DNA of 64,000 nt from the NCBI GenBank assembly GCA_016794245.1, contig JAEUKR010000039.1, forward strand, positions 62,001-126,000, given 5' to 3'. The stretch's first letter is position 1, and each line of letters starts with the position of its first letter. The notes under the pieces were generated by a model that was given only the letters and a program-made list of their open reading frames with translations, did no database searches and had not been told where the DNA came from. The translations under genes were made by a program, and so were the position numbers. Shown piece by piece: positions 37,907 to 47,018 of the stretch. The DNA is from Caedimonas sp. (GTDB lineage Bacteria; Pseudomonadota; Alphaproteobacteria; Caedimonadales; Caedimonadaceae).

Positions 37907-37945
37907 AGGGCAGGGCATCGCAACCCTTTTGGAGGCTGTACAATA

Positions 37946-40321
37946 ATGACATTTGATACATTTGAGATTAGGCGCGTTGCCGTCATCGGGGCTGGCGTGA
38001 TGGGGGGCGGTATCGCGGCGCATGTGGCAAATGCTGGCGTTCCTGTCCTTTTGCTTGATATGCCCCAACCAGGATGGGGGAAGAAAAATTCGTTGGCGGA
38101 AGACGCCATTAAGCGGATGCTTAAAACGGATCCCGCACCCTTTATGTCTCTTGCAGCGGCGGAATTGATTACGCCTGGAAATCTTGAGGATGATCTTGAA
38201 AAAGTGAAAGGGTGTGACTGGGTTATTGAAGCTGTTGTCGAGAAGCTGGACATCAAACAGCATCTTTATGCGAGACTTGAAAACGTGATCAGCCCCACAA
38301 CGCTTGTTTCTTCAAATACATCGACTATTCCCCTTCATAAATTGGTTGAAGGAAGATCGAGGGATTTTCAAAAAAATTTCGCCGTTACGCATTTTTTTAA
38401 TCCGCCCCGCTATATGCGTCTTGTGGAATTGGCAAGAGGGTCAGAGACGTCTCAGGAATCCATCGACGCTCTGCAAAACTTTTGTGATGTCAAGCTGGGC
38501 AAAGGGGTTGTTTTATGCCATGACACGCCAGGATTTATCGGAAATCGGATCGGGATGTTCTGGTTACAGACCGCCATGCTCGAAGCTATCGATATGGGGG
38601 TATCCGTCGAAGAAGCGGATGCGCTCTTTGGTCGTCCGATGGGCATTCCCAAAACAGGCGTTTTTGGGCTGATGGATTTGGTGGGATTGGATCTGATCCC
38701 CTTGATTGGCCGCAGTATGACAGCGACATTACCGCCGCAAGATCCTTATTATCGACGCTATCGTGAGCCTGATATTCTTAAAAAGATGATCGCGGCAGGG
38801 TATACGGGACGAAAAGGGAAGGGGGGATTTTATCGCTTCAAGCCAGAAAGCGGGACTAAAATTAAAGAGTCGATTAACCTGCAAACAGGGGAATATCATC
38901 CTTCTTGCCCCCTGAAATTACCCGCATTCCATCCATTGCACGCATTATCCGTATCCGGCACGCAAGACACGTTAAGGGCGCTTTTGACTTTTCCTGATCG
39001 TTCTGGTCAATATGCCTGGAAAGTTTTGTCGGAAGTTCTTGTCTATGCGGCGTCTTTAACGCCTGAAATATCTGACCATATTGTTGGTGTAGATAGGGCG
39101 ATGAAGCTTGGGTACAACTGGCAATATGGTCCTTTCGAGCTGATTGACCAGATGGGCGCGAGGTGGTTTGCGGACAAGTTAAGAGAAGAGGGCAGGCTCG
39201 TCCCTTCTCTTTTGGCAACGGTGGGGGACGGGGGCCAGGGAAGCGGCGCTTTTTACCGCGTGCAAGAGGGTCGCCTGCAATACTTTACGTTCGAGGGAAC
39301 TTATGAGGATGTGCCGCGCCGCCCTGGGCAGTTGTTGCTTTCAGATATTAAGCAGCGATCAAAGCCTGTCGCTAAAAATGATTCGGCGAGCCTGTGGGAT
39401 ATCGGCGATCAGGTTGCCTGTCTTGAATTTCATAGCAAGATGAACACGATCGACGCAGGCATTATGGCCATGATTCGACAGTCTATGGAAATTGTCGGTA
39501 GAGAGTTCAAAGCCCTTGTCATTTATAACGAAGGAACGAACTTTTCAGCAGGCGCAAACATTGAAACCTTCCTCGTCGCTGCAAGGGCGGCTCGGTGGTC
39601 TCTGATTGAAGACATGATTACGGAAGGGCAGAAAACTTATCAAGCCTTGAAATATGCCCCTTTCCCTGTCGTAAGCGCCCCTTCAGGGATGGCTCTTGGC
39701 GGCGGGTGCGAGATCCTTCTGCATAGCTCAGCCATTCAAGCCCATGCCGAAAGCTATATTGGACTTGTTGAGGCGGGAGTGGGGCTTGTCCCCGCCTGGG
39801 GAGGCTGCAAAGAGATGCTGACACGCTGGATGAACGCTTATCAGCATCCGGGGAGCGCGTTGGTCGCCATTGGTAAGGTGTTTGAGATGATTGGCACAGC
39901 CAAAGCGGCAAAATCGGCCGCTGAGGCGAAAGAGCTTCTGTATCTGGGGGCAGGGGACGGGATCACCATGAATCGCGATCGGTTGCTGGCGGATGCGAAA
40001 GCAAAGGCGCTTTCTCTGGCGAAAGATTATAAGCCGCCTGAGCCTCAGGAACTCTCCCTCCCCGGAAAAACGACGCGGGAGGCGCTTTCTCTAGCGGTTA
40101 AGGCGTTGATCAAAGCCGGTAAAGCGTCTCCTTATGATGAAGAAGTGTCAAGAAAACTGGCGTTTATCCTGACAGGAGGCGATACGAACATGACGGATAA
40201 ACAAACCGAGGATCACCTCTATAAGCTTGAACGCGACGCCTTCATGCTGTTGATCAAAAATCCCGAAACGTTGGCACGCATTGAATATATGCTGGAAGCG
40301 GGCAAGCCTCTAAGAAATTAG
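37946..40321 (+). CDS. FadN-like 3-hydroxyacyl-CoA dehydrogenase/enoyl-CoA hydratase
   Basis: A two-domain beta-oxidation enzyme of 791 residues in the order dehydrogenase then hydratase, as in FadN rather than FadB. The N-terminal NAD-binding domain has VAVIGAGVMGGGIAAHVA and the catalytic-His region THFFNPPRYMRLVELA. The C-terminal crotonase domain has NFSAGANIETFL and MALGGGCEILLHSS with a Glu-containing helix (GLVEAGVGLVPAWGG). The start is set at the ATG preceded by GGAGG; the frame is open 105 codons further upstream but without family similarity. No thiolase or acyl-CoA dehydrogenase gene is adjacent. Confidence 0.92.
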   Translation: MTFDTFEIRRVAVIGAGVMGGGIAAHVANAGVPVLLLDMPQPGWGKKNSLAEDAIKRMLKTDPAPFMSLAAAELITPGNLEDDLEKVKGCDWVIEAVVEKLDIKQHLYARLENVISPTTLVSSNTSTIPLHKLVEGRSRDFQKNFAVTHFFNPPRYMRLVELARGSETSQESIDALQNFCDVKLGKGVVLCHDTPGFIGNRIGMFWLQTAMLEAIDMGVSVEEADALFGRPMGIPKTGVFGLMDLVGLDLIPLIGRSMTATLPPQDPYYRRYREPDILKKMIAAGYTGRKGKGGFYRFKPESGTKIKESINLQTGEYHPSCPLKLPAFHPLHALSVSGTQDTLRALLTFPDRSGQYAWKVLSEVLVYAASLTPEISDHIVGVDRAMKLGYNWQYGPFELIDQMGARWFADKLREEGRLVPSLLATVGDGGQGSGAFYRVQEGRLQYFTFEGTYEDVPRRPGQLLLSDIKQRSKPVAKNDSASLWDIGDQVACLEFHSKMNTIDAGIMAMIRQSMEIVGREFKALVIYNEGTNFSAGANIETFLVAARAARWSLIEDMITEGQKTYQALKYAPFPVVSAPSGMALGGGCEILLHSSAIQAHAESYIGLVEAGVGLVPAWGGCKEMLTRWMNAYQHPGSALVAIGKVFEMIGTAKAAKSAAEAKELLYLGAGDGITMNRDRLLADAKAKALSLAKDYKPPEPQELSLPGKTTREALSLAVKALIKAGKASPYDEEVSRKLAFILTGGDTNMTDKQTEDHLYKLERDAFMLLIKNPETLARIEYMLEAGKPLRN

Positions 40322-40383
40322 CGCCTTAGCAGTCTATAAAGTCCCTCTTCGAGATATAAACGGATTTATTTCTGGATCAGTTT

Positions 40384-40655
40384 TATACCCTTCGCCTTTC
40401 AAAAACCGGGGGCGTTGGACGTCGGGCTTCGTCCTGCTCACGTCCTTAGACTTTTTGCCTGGACTAAATCTGGCAGGTGCTTTTGTCGTTAAAAGCTCAC
40501 TCGAAATCCTCACGTACTCTACGTACGCTGCGGTTTCTCGGTCACTTTTGCCTAAAAATCCCCGCGCCATCTTTGGCCATGCAAGAAGTCTTATGTACGC
40601 TGCGCGGGACTCACCGCTCGTCCGCCTACCCGGATTTCGAAATCCTTTGGGTATA
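40384..40655 (+). repeat. Family A repeat interrupted by a family B element
   Basis: The A left half (TATACCCTTCGCCTTTCAAA to CTCACGTCCTTA) and the A right half (TTATGTACGCTGCGCGGGAC to CTTTGGGTATA) are separated by a B element at 40449-40590. TTA is present on both sides, which indicates target duplication. Uninterrupted A copies (for example 46828 and 57031) show the empty site. Confidence 0.9.
40449..40590. repeat. Family B MITE-like element nested in A (142 bp)
   Basis: The ends are GACTTTTTGCCTGGAC and GGCCATGCAAGAAGTC, more diverged than other copies. The interior matches the full-length B elements at 10904 and 26715. Confidence 0.88.
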
Positions 40656-40679
40656 TTAAAAATAGTTACGCAGATTTGG

Positions 40680-40715
40680 GAATATCCTTCGCTTTTCAGG
40701 AAGAGGAGGGGTAAA
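40680..40715 (+). repeat. Small family A fragment
   Basis: GAATATCCTTCGCTTTTCAGG joined to GAGGAGGGGTA, a reduced A copy just after the nested composite. The rest of the 40322-40839 gap holds only these repeats and a short AT-rich stretch. Confidence 0.5.
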
Positions 40716-40839
40716 GATTGTGTTTTTTAACAATTCTTCAACCTTACCATAAATTTAAATAATTCCAACCCCTTGAAAGAACATCCTCTTTTGCTCATAA
40801 TCTCCATAGGATAACTTGAAAAAAGAAAGGGAGTAAGCC

Positions 40840-41421
40840 ATGACAAAATATCCGTCGATAATGAAAATCGTGAGCAGTGTATTTGTGCTCCACGCGATGA
40901 CGGCCTGTTCAGAAAAGGCTTTGGAAACGCCTGGCATCAATTATGCCAAAAGCGGTCCCCTCATGTTAAATGTAGAAACAGTTCAGGTTGTCTCAATCCC
41001 CGACACGCATCCCTCCAAAAACAGGCACGCCCAGGAAGAGGCCAAACTTTTGCGTGCCGAGATCGAGAGGTGGGCACATAGCCGGTTCAGCGCCCAGGGA
41101 GGAGAAGATCGTGCCATGATCACCATTAATAAGGCAACACTTAGAGTGCTTAAAGACTCTAAAGAAAGGGAAGTCTCAAGAGTCAGTCGCGACTTTTACG
41201 AAGGAAAAGTTGACATAAAATTCGATATCCTGGACAGTCGTGGTTTTGTCAAAGGATCCGTTTCTTCTTCGATTGATCAGACAGTGGGAATTCCTGAAAC
41301 ATACACCGTTCATGAAAGAGAAGCCCAAATCAAGCGATTGCGGGAAGAATTGGTCAATGCAACCGATAACAAAATTGTCAAGGAGATTTCTCAAAATTTG
41401 ATCCTGTATATGGTTCAGTAG
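40840..41421 (+). CDS. Putative lipoprotein of unknown function
   Basis: A 193-residue protein with a signal peptide and lipobox (HAMTAC, Cys at about residue 23), so it is probably an outer-membrane or periplasmic lipoprotein. After the lipobox come mixed alpha/beta sequence and a Lys/Arg/Glu-rich C-terminal helix. I do not recognise a family. It is preceded by a good Shine-Dalgarno (AAAGGGAG) and converges with hldE, with 2 bp between stop codons. Confidence 0.7.
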   Translation: MTKYPSIMKIVSSVFVLHAMTACSEKALETPGINYAKSGPLMLNVETVQVVSIPDTHPSKNRHAQEEAKLLRAEIERWAHSRFSAQGGEDRAMITINKATLRVLKDSKEREVSRVSRDFYEGKVDIKFDILDSRGFVKGSVSSSIDQTVGIPETYTVHEREAQIKRLREELVNATDNKIVKEISQNLILYMVQ

Positions 41422-41423
41422 TT

Positions 41424-42875
41424 CTATTTCATGCGTTGAATTGTACGGGTCGTGCTTTGCTCAGGAACAAGCTTTGCCAAAATAACTTGTCCTCCCCAAC
41501 TGGTAACTTCTTGAGCGCCAACAACTTCCTCAAGCGTATAGTCGGCGCCTTTAACAAGAATGTCGGGACGTAACTGTTGAATAAGCGAAAGAGGTGTGTC
41601 TTCCTCAAAAATAACGATCATGTCAACAGACTCAAGAGAGGCTAAAACGATTGAACGCGCTTCCTGATTTTGAACCGGACGCCCCAATCCTTTCAGGCGC
41701 TTGATGGATTGATCGCTGTTGAGTCCTACGACAAGGCGGTCGCATGCCGCTTTTGCCTGAGTCAGCAAGGAAATGTGCCCAGGATGTAAGAGATCAAAAC
41801 AGCCGTTGGTGAACCCCACCTTTGCGCCACGCCTTTTCCAGGTGATGACTTGCTCTACCGCATCAGAAAGAAACTGGATTTTCTCAAAGGTTTCATGGTG
41901 TGAATGTAGCGATAATTTTTCTCGTATTTCTTTGAGAGAGGTCGTTGCGGTTCCTGCCTTGCCGACCACAATGCCCGCCGCCGTATTGGCGAGCCGCGCT
42001 GCCTGCAATGCGGGAATTTTTGCCGCATAAGCGGCTGAAAACAAGGCAATCACGGTATCTCCCGCCCCTGAAACATCGAACACGTCCAAAGCCTGGGTTG
42101 GGATATGTTCAGCCATGCCGTGACGATCAACCAGGGTCATTCCTTGCTCGCTTCGTGTGACGAGCATCATCTCAATTTGGCAATTTTGCAGAAGGTCACG
42201 AGCCGCTTGAACGATGTCGTCATTTGTTTTCAGGTCTTTTCCACAAGCCTGGCTCAGTTCTTTAAGATTGGGCGTTAGAATTGTCGCTCCCTGATAAAGG
42301 GTATAGTCATGCCCTTTAGGATCAATAATAACGGGTTTATGATGAGTTTGTGCTTCCTTGATAAAAGCACGCGTCAAATCGTGATCGAAAATGCCTTTAC
42401 CATAATCTGAAAGAATGATGACATCAATTTCATCGAGGGCTTTTTTAAAAAGTTCGCTCAAATTATCCTTGATCTCAGACGAGAGAGGATGTGTCGTTTC
42501 ATGATCGGTGCGCAATAATTGCTGATGATGGGCGATATAGCGCGTTTTCGTCGTTGTTGTCCGACTGGGGTCTTTGAGGATAAAAGATTTCGTTTCAGGC
42601 AAATCCAGAAGAAGACGTTCTATGATTTCTCCTTCCTGATCATGGCCGACAACAGAAAGAAAAACGGTTTTGGCAGTAAGACGGTCAAGATTGCGTACGA
42701 CATTTCCAGAGCCACCCAATACGCGTATTTGTTGAGCCTTGTGAAAGACGGGGACAGGGGCTTCGGGCGAAATGCGATCAACGTTTCCATAGACAAAGTA
42801 ATCGAGCATAACATCCCCTATACATAAAAGGGAGGCATGAGGAATGCGTTCAAGCAGAGATTCAAGGGATTGCAT
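41424..42875 (-). CDS. hldE: Bifunctional heptose-7-phosphate kinase / heptose-1-phosphate adenylyltransferase HldE
   Basis: Makes ADP-heptose for the LPS inner core: the N-terminal PfkB-like kinase phosphorylates heptose-7-P at C1, and the C-terminal domain adds AMP after GmhB has removed the 7-phosphate. The start is set at MQSLESLLERIPHASLLCIG, giving 483 residues. Kinase motifs include GGSGNVVRNLDRL and DVSGAGDTVIALFSAA. The nucleotidyltransferase motif is GCFDLLHPGHISLL. gmhA lies just upstream on the same strand. Confidence 0.97.
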   Translation of the reverse strand: MQSLESLLERIPHASLLCIGDVMLDYFVYGNVDRISPEAPVPVFHKAQQIRVLGGSGNVVRNLDRLTAKTVFLSVVGHDQEGEIIERLLLDLPETKSFILKDPSRTTTTKTRYIAHHQQLLRTDHETTHPLSSEIKDNLSELFKKALDEIDVIILSDYGKGIFDHDLTRAFIKEAQTHHKPVIIDPKGHDYTLYQGATILTPNLKELSQACGKDLKTNDDIVQAARDLLQNCQIEMMLVTRSEQGMTLVDRHGMAEHIPTQALDVFDVSGAGDTVIALFSAAYAAKIPALQAARLANTAAGIVVGKAGTATTSLKEIREKLSLHSHHETFEKIQFLSDAVEQVITWKRRGAKVGFTNGCFDLLHPGHISLLTQAKAACDRLVVGLNSDQSIKRLKGLGRPVQNQEARSIVLASLESVDMIVIFEEDTPLSLIQQLRPDILVKGADYTLEEVVGAQEVTSWGGQVILAKLVPEQSTTRTIQRMK

Positions 42876-42940
42876 ATTCTCTCTTTTCCTTAAAGTACGG
42901 GACAACAGTCGGAAGGAGGGGCCGGCAGTCTCGGACGTTT

Positions 42941-43555
42941 CTAGACAAGCCCTAATTCAATTTCCAAAGCGCCGCAGAGCATTTGTCCCAGGGTAATGTG
43001 CATTTCTTGAATACGGCTGGTTGTCATGGAGGGAACAACAAGCAAAAGGTCAGCCACTCCCGGAAGATGACCCCCCGTCCCTCCTGTAAAACCAACCGTA
43101 TGAAGCCCCTTCGCCCGTCCCACCTTGAAACCTTCAAGAATATTCGGACTTTTGCCAGAGGTGGTGAGGCCAATCGCAACGTCTCCCGCTTTTCCCAAAG
43201 CCTCAATCTGGCGCGCAAAAAGATGTTCAAAGCCCAGATCATTGCCAATAGCCGTTAAGGCCGAGGTATCCGTGGTGAGGGCAAGAGCGGGGATAGCGGC
43301 TCGGTTTTTGATAAAGCGCACCGTCAATTCAGTCGCCAGATGTTGGGCGTCGGCCGCACTGCCGCCGTTGCCAAAAAACAGGATTTTTCCTCCTTTTTCA
43401 AGACTGTCTCGGCACAAGGCGACCAATTTCAGGAAAGGGTCATGAAGGGCATGTGGTGTCGCCTTTGCCACCTCCTGATGCTCGTGGAACTGTTCACGAA
43501 AATAAGAAGAAAGATCAAAGGTCTTGAAAGAGGAAGAAGATGTAAAAGACGGCAT
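42941..43555 (-). CDS. gmhA: Phosphoheptose isomerase GmhA
   Basis: Converts sedoheptulose-7-phosphate to D-glycero-D-manno-heptose-7-phosphate, the first step of LPS heptose synthesis. The 204-residue SIS-domain protein has FFGNGGSAADAQHLATELTV and the C-terminal ligand region (SMTTSRIQEMHITLGQMLCG). It is followed by hldE at 65 bp. Both appear to be in an operon with the zinc-ribbon gene upstream. Confidence 0.95.
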   Translation of the reverse strand: MPSFTSSSSFKTFDLSSYFREQFHEHQEVAKATPHALHDPFLKLVALCRDSLEKGGKILFFGNGGSAADAQHLATELTVRFIKNRAAIPALALTTDTSALTAIGNDLGFEHLFARQIEALGKAGDVAIGLTTSGKSPNILEGFKVGRAKGLHTVGFTGGTGGHLPGVADLLLVVPSMTTSRIQEMHITLGQMLCGALEIELGLV

Positions 43556-43587
43556 ATTGTACTTCTTATACTTCTTGATATAGAACT

Positions 43588-44298
43588 CTAAAATTCAATG
43601 GAAATATCTGTGGCGCCTGTTATCGCAGGACGAGGGGGCGTTTCAAAGGTTATTTTCTCACCTGGAAAAATGCGTGTTTCCGCAAGGCGATAAGTCCATG
43701 CTTCCAAGACGCAGAGCGAATCCGCCTGCGAGGGATGTCCCAAAAGCTTTCCTTTTACGCGACGCATCAGACTATGCAGGCGTGAAATGGGACCCGCATA
43801 TTTGCAATCGCCTTGCGCAATGATTTCAAACGCGGGAACAGGACGAACTTCTCCTGCTTCATTAGAAATATCACCCTTGAGCGCATAGGCTGCGCCATTA
43901 ATCTGCTCGATCTGAAGAGGAACCACATTTTCCAGTACCAGACCTTTATAAGGGTAATGAATGGGGACTTTAAGGGCGGTAAAAATTTTTTCCGCTTTTG
44001 GCCATTCCGCGACAATCGGGCCGCGCGCAATATAGAGAGCAAGGGCGGCTGTCACCAGTCCTCCTGTCCAAAGACCCCATGAAAATCCTTTCGGGTCTCG
44101 AATTTCAGCCGTATAGCCCGGATCGAAGGTGGCTGGTTTTGGCGGTATGATAGCAATCGTTTCCTCGATTTTATGTTGTCGCCATGAGTATCCGCAGGCA
44201 ACGCATCGTACGCGGCGACCTTCGACACCAAGGTCATCTTTTTCAATCAAATAGCGCTTTTGACAGGCTTTACAAGTTACAATCATCGACCAAATCAT
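43588..44298 (-). CDS. Zinc-ribbon and DUF3426 membrane protein
   Basis: A 236-residue protein with an MJ0042-type zinc ribbon at the N-terminus (CKACQKRYLIEKDDLG and CVACGYSW; Cys pairs near residues 9/12 and 34/37). A cytoplasmic linker and a single membrane helix (about residues 78-95) come next. The C-terminal periplasmic domain is of the DUF3426 kind. Such proteins are common next to cell-division genes in alphaproteobacteria; the function is not established. It is divergent from ftsE. A second ATG four codons downstream is an alternative start. Confidence 0.8.
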   Translation of the reverse strand: MIWSMIVTCKACQKRYLIEKDDLGVEGRRVRCVACGYSWRQHKIEETIAIIPPKPATFDPGYTAEIRDPKGFSWGLWTGGLVTAALALYIARGPIVAEWPKAEKIFTALKVPIHYPYKGLVLENVVPLQIEQINGAAYALKGDISNEAGEVRPVPAFEIIAQGDCKYAGPISRLHSLMRRVKGKLLGHPSQADSLCVLEAWTYRLAETRIFPGEKITFETPPRPAITGATDISIEF

Positions 44299-44309
44299 AC
44301 TTTATTTCC

Positions 44310-44443
44310 ATACCCTTCACTTTTCAAACTGTAAGGGTACCGGAGGTCACGGTTCATTCTGCTTACGCACTGTACCGGATATGTACTGTGTGAGACGCAG
44401 CATTCGATCCGCCACCCTTCACATCTTGACATCTTTTAGGTAC
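44310..44443 (+). repeat. Family A repeat, diverged
   Basis: ATACCCTTCACTTTTCAAAC at the left, GTACCGGAGGTCACGGTTCAT inside, and CTTCACATCTTGACATCTTTTAGGTA at the right. It lies in the divergent promoter region between the zinc-ribbon gene and ftsE (44299-44613), where no gene is seen. Confidence 0.6.
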
Positions 44444-44613
44444 ACCTTTCCTTATAAAATTTCCTTCTCAAAAACGCAAGGTCTAACAAACTGTTGCACG
44501 ATTGATTGCCTTAAATGAAATTAATGACTTGAGATTTTTTTTGGTTTCCTGAACTATGGAATCAACGCTAAAGTCTGAAAAGGCTGAGGGGAGGAGGCAG
44601 AGATAAAAAGAAA

Positions 44614-45318
44614 ATGCAACAGAAGATTGTCCAATTTGAGAGAGTCAGTCTCAGCTATAGTGAAGGAAAAAATGTTTTGCATGATATTTCCTTCAGTCTT
44701 GCAAAAGGCTCGTTTCATTACCTGATGGGGCCGAGTGGTGCTGGAAAATCCACCCTGATCAAGCTTATGTATCTGGGGTTCAGAGGATATCGGGGGGCTA
44801 TTCGTGTTTTTGGTCGTGATCTGGTCAATATCCATGGCGACGATGTTGCAGCGTATCGGCGACAGATAGGCGTCGTTTTTCAGGATTTTCATTTACTGAA
44901 TCATCTCTGCGTTCTTGATAATATCGCTCTTCCTTTAAGACTGAAGGGAGAGAGCTGGCTTGAGGCGCGGGCGAAAGGACTTGAACTTCTCAATTGGATC
45001 GGGCTGAAGGGATTTGCAAATGCCGTGCCGCAGAATCTCTCAGGCGGGCAAAAGCAAAGATTGGCAATCGGTCGCGCGGTGATTAATCGTCCCTCTCTCC
45101 TGATTGCGGACGAGCCTACAGGTAATGTCGACGATGAAAACGCTGTGAAACTTCTTTATCTTTTTACAGAACTCAACAAAAGAGGCACGACGGTTATTTT
45201 TGCGACGCATAATCGGGATTTGGCGCTTGAATTTCCTCAGCCCGCTCTTTATCTCGAACATGGCGAATTACATATGATTTTCCCTTGTCATGAGAGGAAA
45301 ATGTCAAGTTATGCCTAA
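44614..45318 (+). CDS. ftsE: Cell-division ATP-binding protein FtsE
   Basis: The ATPase of the FtsEX complex that couples the divisome to periplasmic peptidoglycan hydrolases. The 234-residue ABC protein has Walker A GPSGAGKSTLIK, the signature LSGGQKQRLAIGRA, Walker B LLIADEPTGNVD and the switch His in VIFATHNRDL. The stop overlaps the ftsX start, implying translational coupling. Confidence 0.97.
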   Translation: MQQKIVQFERVSLSYSEGKNVLHDISFSLAKGSFHYLMGPSGAGKSTLIKLMYLGFRGYRGAIRVFGRDLVNIHGDDVAAYRRQIGVVFQDFHLLNHLCVLDNIALPLRLKGESWLEARAKGLELLNWIGLKGFANAVPQNLSGGQKQRLAIGRAVINRPSLLIADEPTGNVDDENAVKLLYLFTELNKRGTTVIFATHNRDLALEFPQPALYLEHGELHMIFPCHERKMSSYA

Positions 45319-46204
45319 ATTTTCTCAAATTGAAATCCCTTTGGAACAAAACAACTCTCGTCGCCTGATTCCCTGGATTATTGCGCTTATGGTTTATCTG
45401 GGTACGCTTGCTTTAACAGGGGCTGTGCTGCTGCATCGCCTCATTGAAAGCGGTCAAAGGGACTTTAAAAATGGTTTTATCGTTGAACTTCAGGCAAAAG
45501 ATGACCACCTTGGGCAAACGTCCCTGCAAGATATTGAGAAGCAGGGTAAACTTCTGCATACGCTTCGTTCTCTGCCGGGCGTTGCGAGGGCGGAAGTTTT
45601 TGCCTCAGATCCTTCTTCTTCCGCTGTTGACGTCCAGAAGCCTCTTTCTCAAAAAAACGCAAGATCTCATCCTGTCGTCATTGATGTCACGCTTTCAGAC
45701 GATGCAAGGGTTGATATCTCGACGCTTGAGCTTGAACTTCGCTCTCTTTTCTCAGGCGTCTCGCTTAAAGATCATCAGGCGTGGCGGAAAACACTTTTAG
45801 AAATGGGGCATTCTCTTCTGGGGATAAGCCTGATCGTCGCGTGCGCGATCGGTTTTGCTTCGGTGGTCACGATCGCCTTTGTCACACATTCCGGCCTCAT
45901 TATTCATGAAAAAGTCATTCAGATTTTACGTCTTATTGGGGCGGAAGATCGCTTTATCGCCAGGCAATTTCAGGCGCATTCCCTGAAGATGGCTTTAAAA
46001 GGAGGCGTGGCGGGCGCGTTTCTGTCTGGGGTGACCTATTTTGTCATGAAACATAGATTACAAAGGTTAAACCTGGATTTTTTCCCCGCGCGTCAGGATG
46101 AGACGGAATTGTGGTTCGTGATTTTCTTTACGCCGCTGTTTATGATGGCGATCGTTATGTTCTCAGCCCGCATGACGGTGCTGTTCTCGATGCAAGAGGA
46201 ATAA
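45311..46204 (+). CDS. ftsX: Cell-division permease FtsX
   Basis: The membrane partner of FtsE. I use the ATG within the end of ftsE (MPKFSQIEIPLEQNNSRR), giving 297 residues; the frame is open seven codons earlier. There is one N-terminal membrane helix (about 22-45), then a periplasmic loop and three C-terminal helices, including LLGISLIVACAIGFASVVTI. The topology is that of FtsX/FtsX-like permeases. It is followed by gmhB at 5 bp. Confidence 0.93.
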   Translation: MPKFSQIEIPLEQNNSRRLIPWIIALMVYLGTLALTGAVLLHRLIESGQRDFKNGFIVELQAKDDHLGQTSLQDIEKQGKLLHTLRSLPGVARAEVFASDPSSSAVDVQKPLSQKNARSHPVVIDVTLSDDARVDISTLELELRSLFSGVSLKDHQAWRKTLLEMGHSLLGISLIVACAIGFASVVTIAFVTHSGLIIHEKVIQILRLIGAEDRFIARQFQAHSLKMALKGGVAGAFLSGVTYFVMKHRLQRLNLDFFPARQDETELWFVIFFTPLFMMAIVMFSARMTVLFSMQEE

Positions 46205-46209
46205 ATGAG

Positions 46210-46806
46210 ATGCGGGCGCTGGATTTGGTGATGTTGGATCGTGACGGTGTGATAAATCGTGATCATCCACAGTCCATCAGATCTGTGGCTGAATTTGAGT
46301 TGCTCCCTGGCGCCGCGCAAGGCATCGCTCTTCTTAACAAGGCGCATATTCCCGTTGCCGTGGTCACCAATCAGGCAGTTGTGGGACGCGGGGACATCTC
46401 TCTTGAAGAGCTGCACCGCATTCACCAGAGAATGCATGATCTGCTTGCTGAGCATCAAGCGCGTGTGGATCAAGTGTATGTCTGCACTGATGTCGCGATC
46501 GAGCCTCACTATCGCCGAAAGCCCGCTTCGGGAATGCTCAGGGAAGCCTTGGAAAGATTTGACGCCCGACCGGAACATTCTCCTTTCGTCGGGGATGCCT
46601 TGAGAGATCTTCAGGCGGCGGCGAGTCTGGGATGTCCCAGGATTCTGGTACGTACTGGAAAAGGCGTTGCGACGGAAGCCAAAGGGTGGCCTGTTGCCTT
46701 GGAGCCGGTACATATTTTCTCCGATCTGTTGAGCGCCATACAAGCCTTGCTGGAAAACCTGGACACCTTGAGAGAACCTTTTTATACTGAGAATCTGTCT
46801 TCATAG
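46210..46806 (+). CDS. gmhB: D-glycero-D-manno-heptose-1,7-bisphosphate 7-phosphatase GmhB
   Basis: Removes the 7-phosphate from heptose bisphosphate between the two HldE reactions. The start is set at MRALDLVMLDRDGVINRDHP; the longer frame runs into ftsX. The 198-residue HAD-IIIA enzyme has the nucleophile motif LDRDGVI and the zinc-loop region, which normally has four Cys/His ligands. Here VCTDVAIEPHYRRKP gives one Cys and a His, so the zinc site is probably reduced. A conserved C-terminal FVGDALRDLQAA motif supplies acidic residues. It is inserted between ftsX and ydcF. Confidence 0.88.
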   Translation: MRALDLVMLDRDGVINRDHPQSIRSVAEFELLPGAAQGIALLNKAHIPVAVVTNQAVVGRGDISLEELHRIHQRMHDLLAEHQARVDQVYVCTDVAIEPHYRRKPASGMLREALERFDARPEHSPFVGDALRDLQAAASLGCPRILVRTGKGVATEAKGWPVALEPVHIFSDLLSAIQALLENLDTLREPFYTENLSS

Positions 46807-46827
46807 ATTGTCTTGTGGTCGCAAAAC

Positions 46828-46960
46828 ATACCCCTCGCCTTTCAAAATCGGCGGCGTTGGACATCGGGATTCGTCCTGCTCACGTACTTTATGTATGCTG
46901 TGCTTCGGTTCTCAAAAAAACAGTTATTTTTCGCCTCACAATCCAAACTCTGAAGAATAG
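46828..46960 (+). repeat. Family A left half joined to module C
   Basis: ATACCCCTCGCCTTTCAAAA and GGCGTTGGACATCGGGATTC, then the intact core ACTTTATGTATGCTGTG, continue into module C (CTTCGGTTCTCAAAAAAACA). It shows the empty B insertion site. The 9-bp sequence ATAGATTGT occurs directly before (46804) and directly after (46957) the unit. Confidence 0.75.
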
Positions 46961-47018
46961 ATTGTGAAAGAGGTCTGCTTTGCCAACCATTTATAGAGTC
47001 GTTCTGACATAGAGTTAA

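Noticed and set aside
37631-37945. 105-codon upstream extension of the FadN-like gene
   Set aside because: The conserved domain starts right after the internal ATG, which has GGAGG upstream; the extension has no protein-like pattern.
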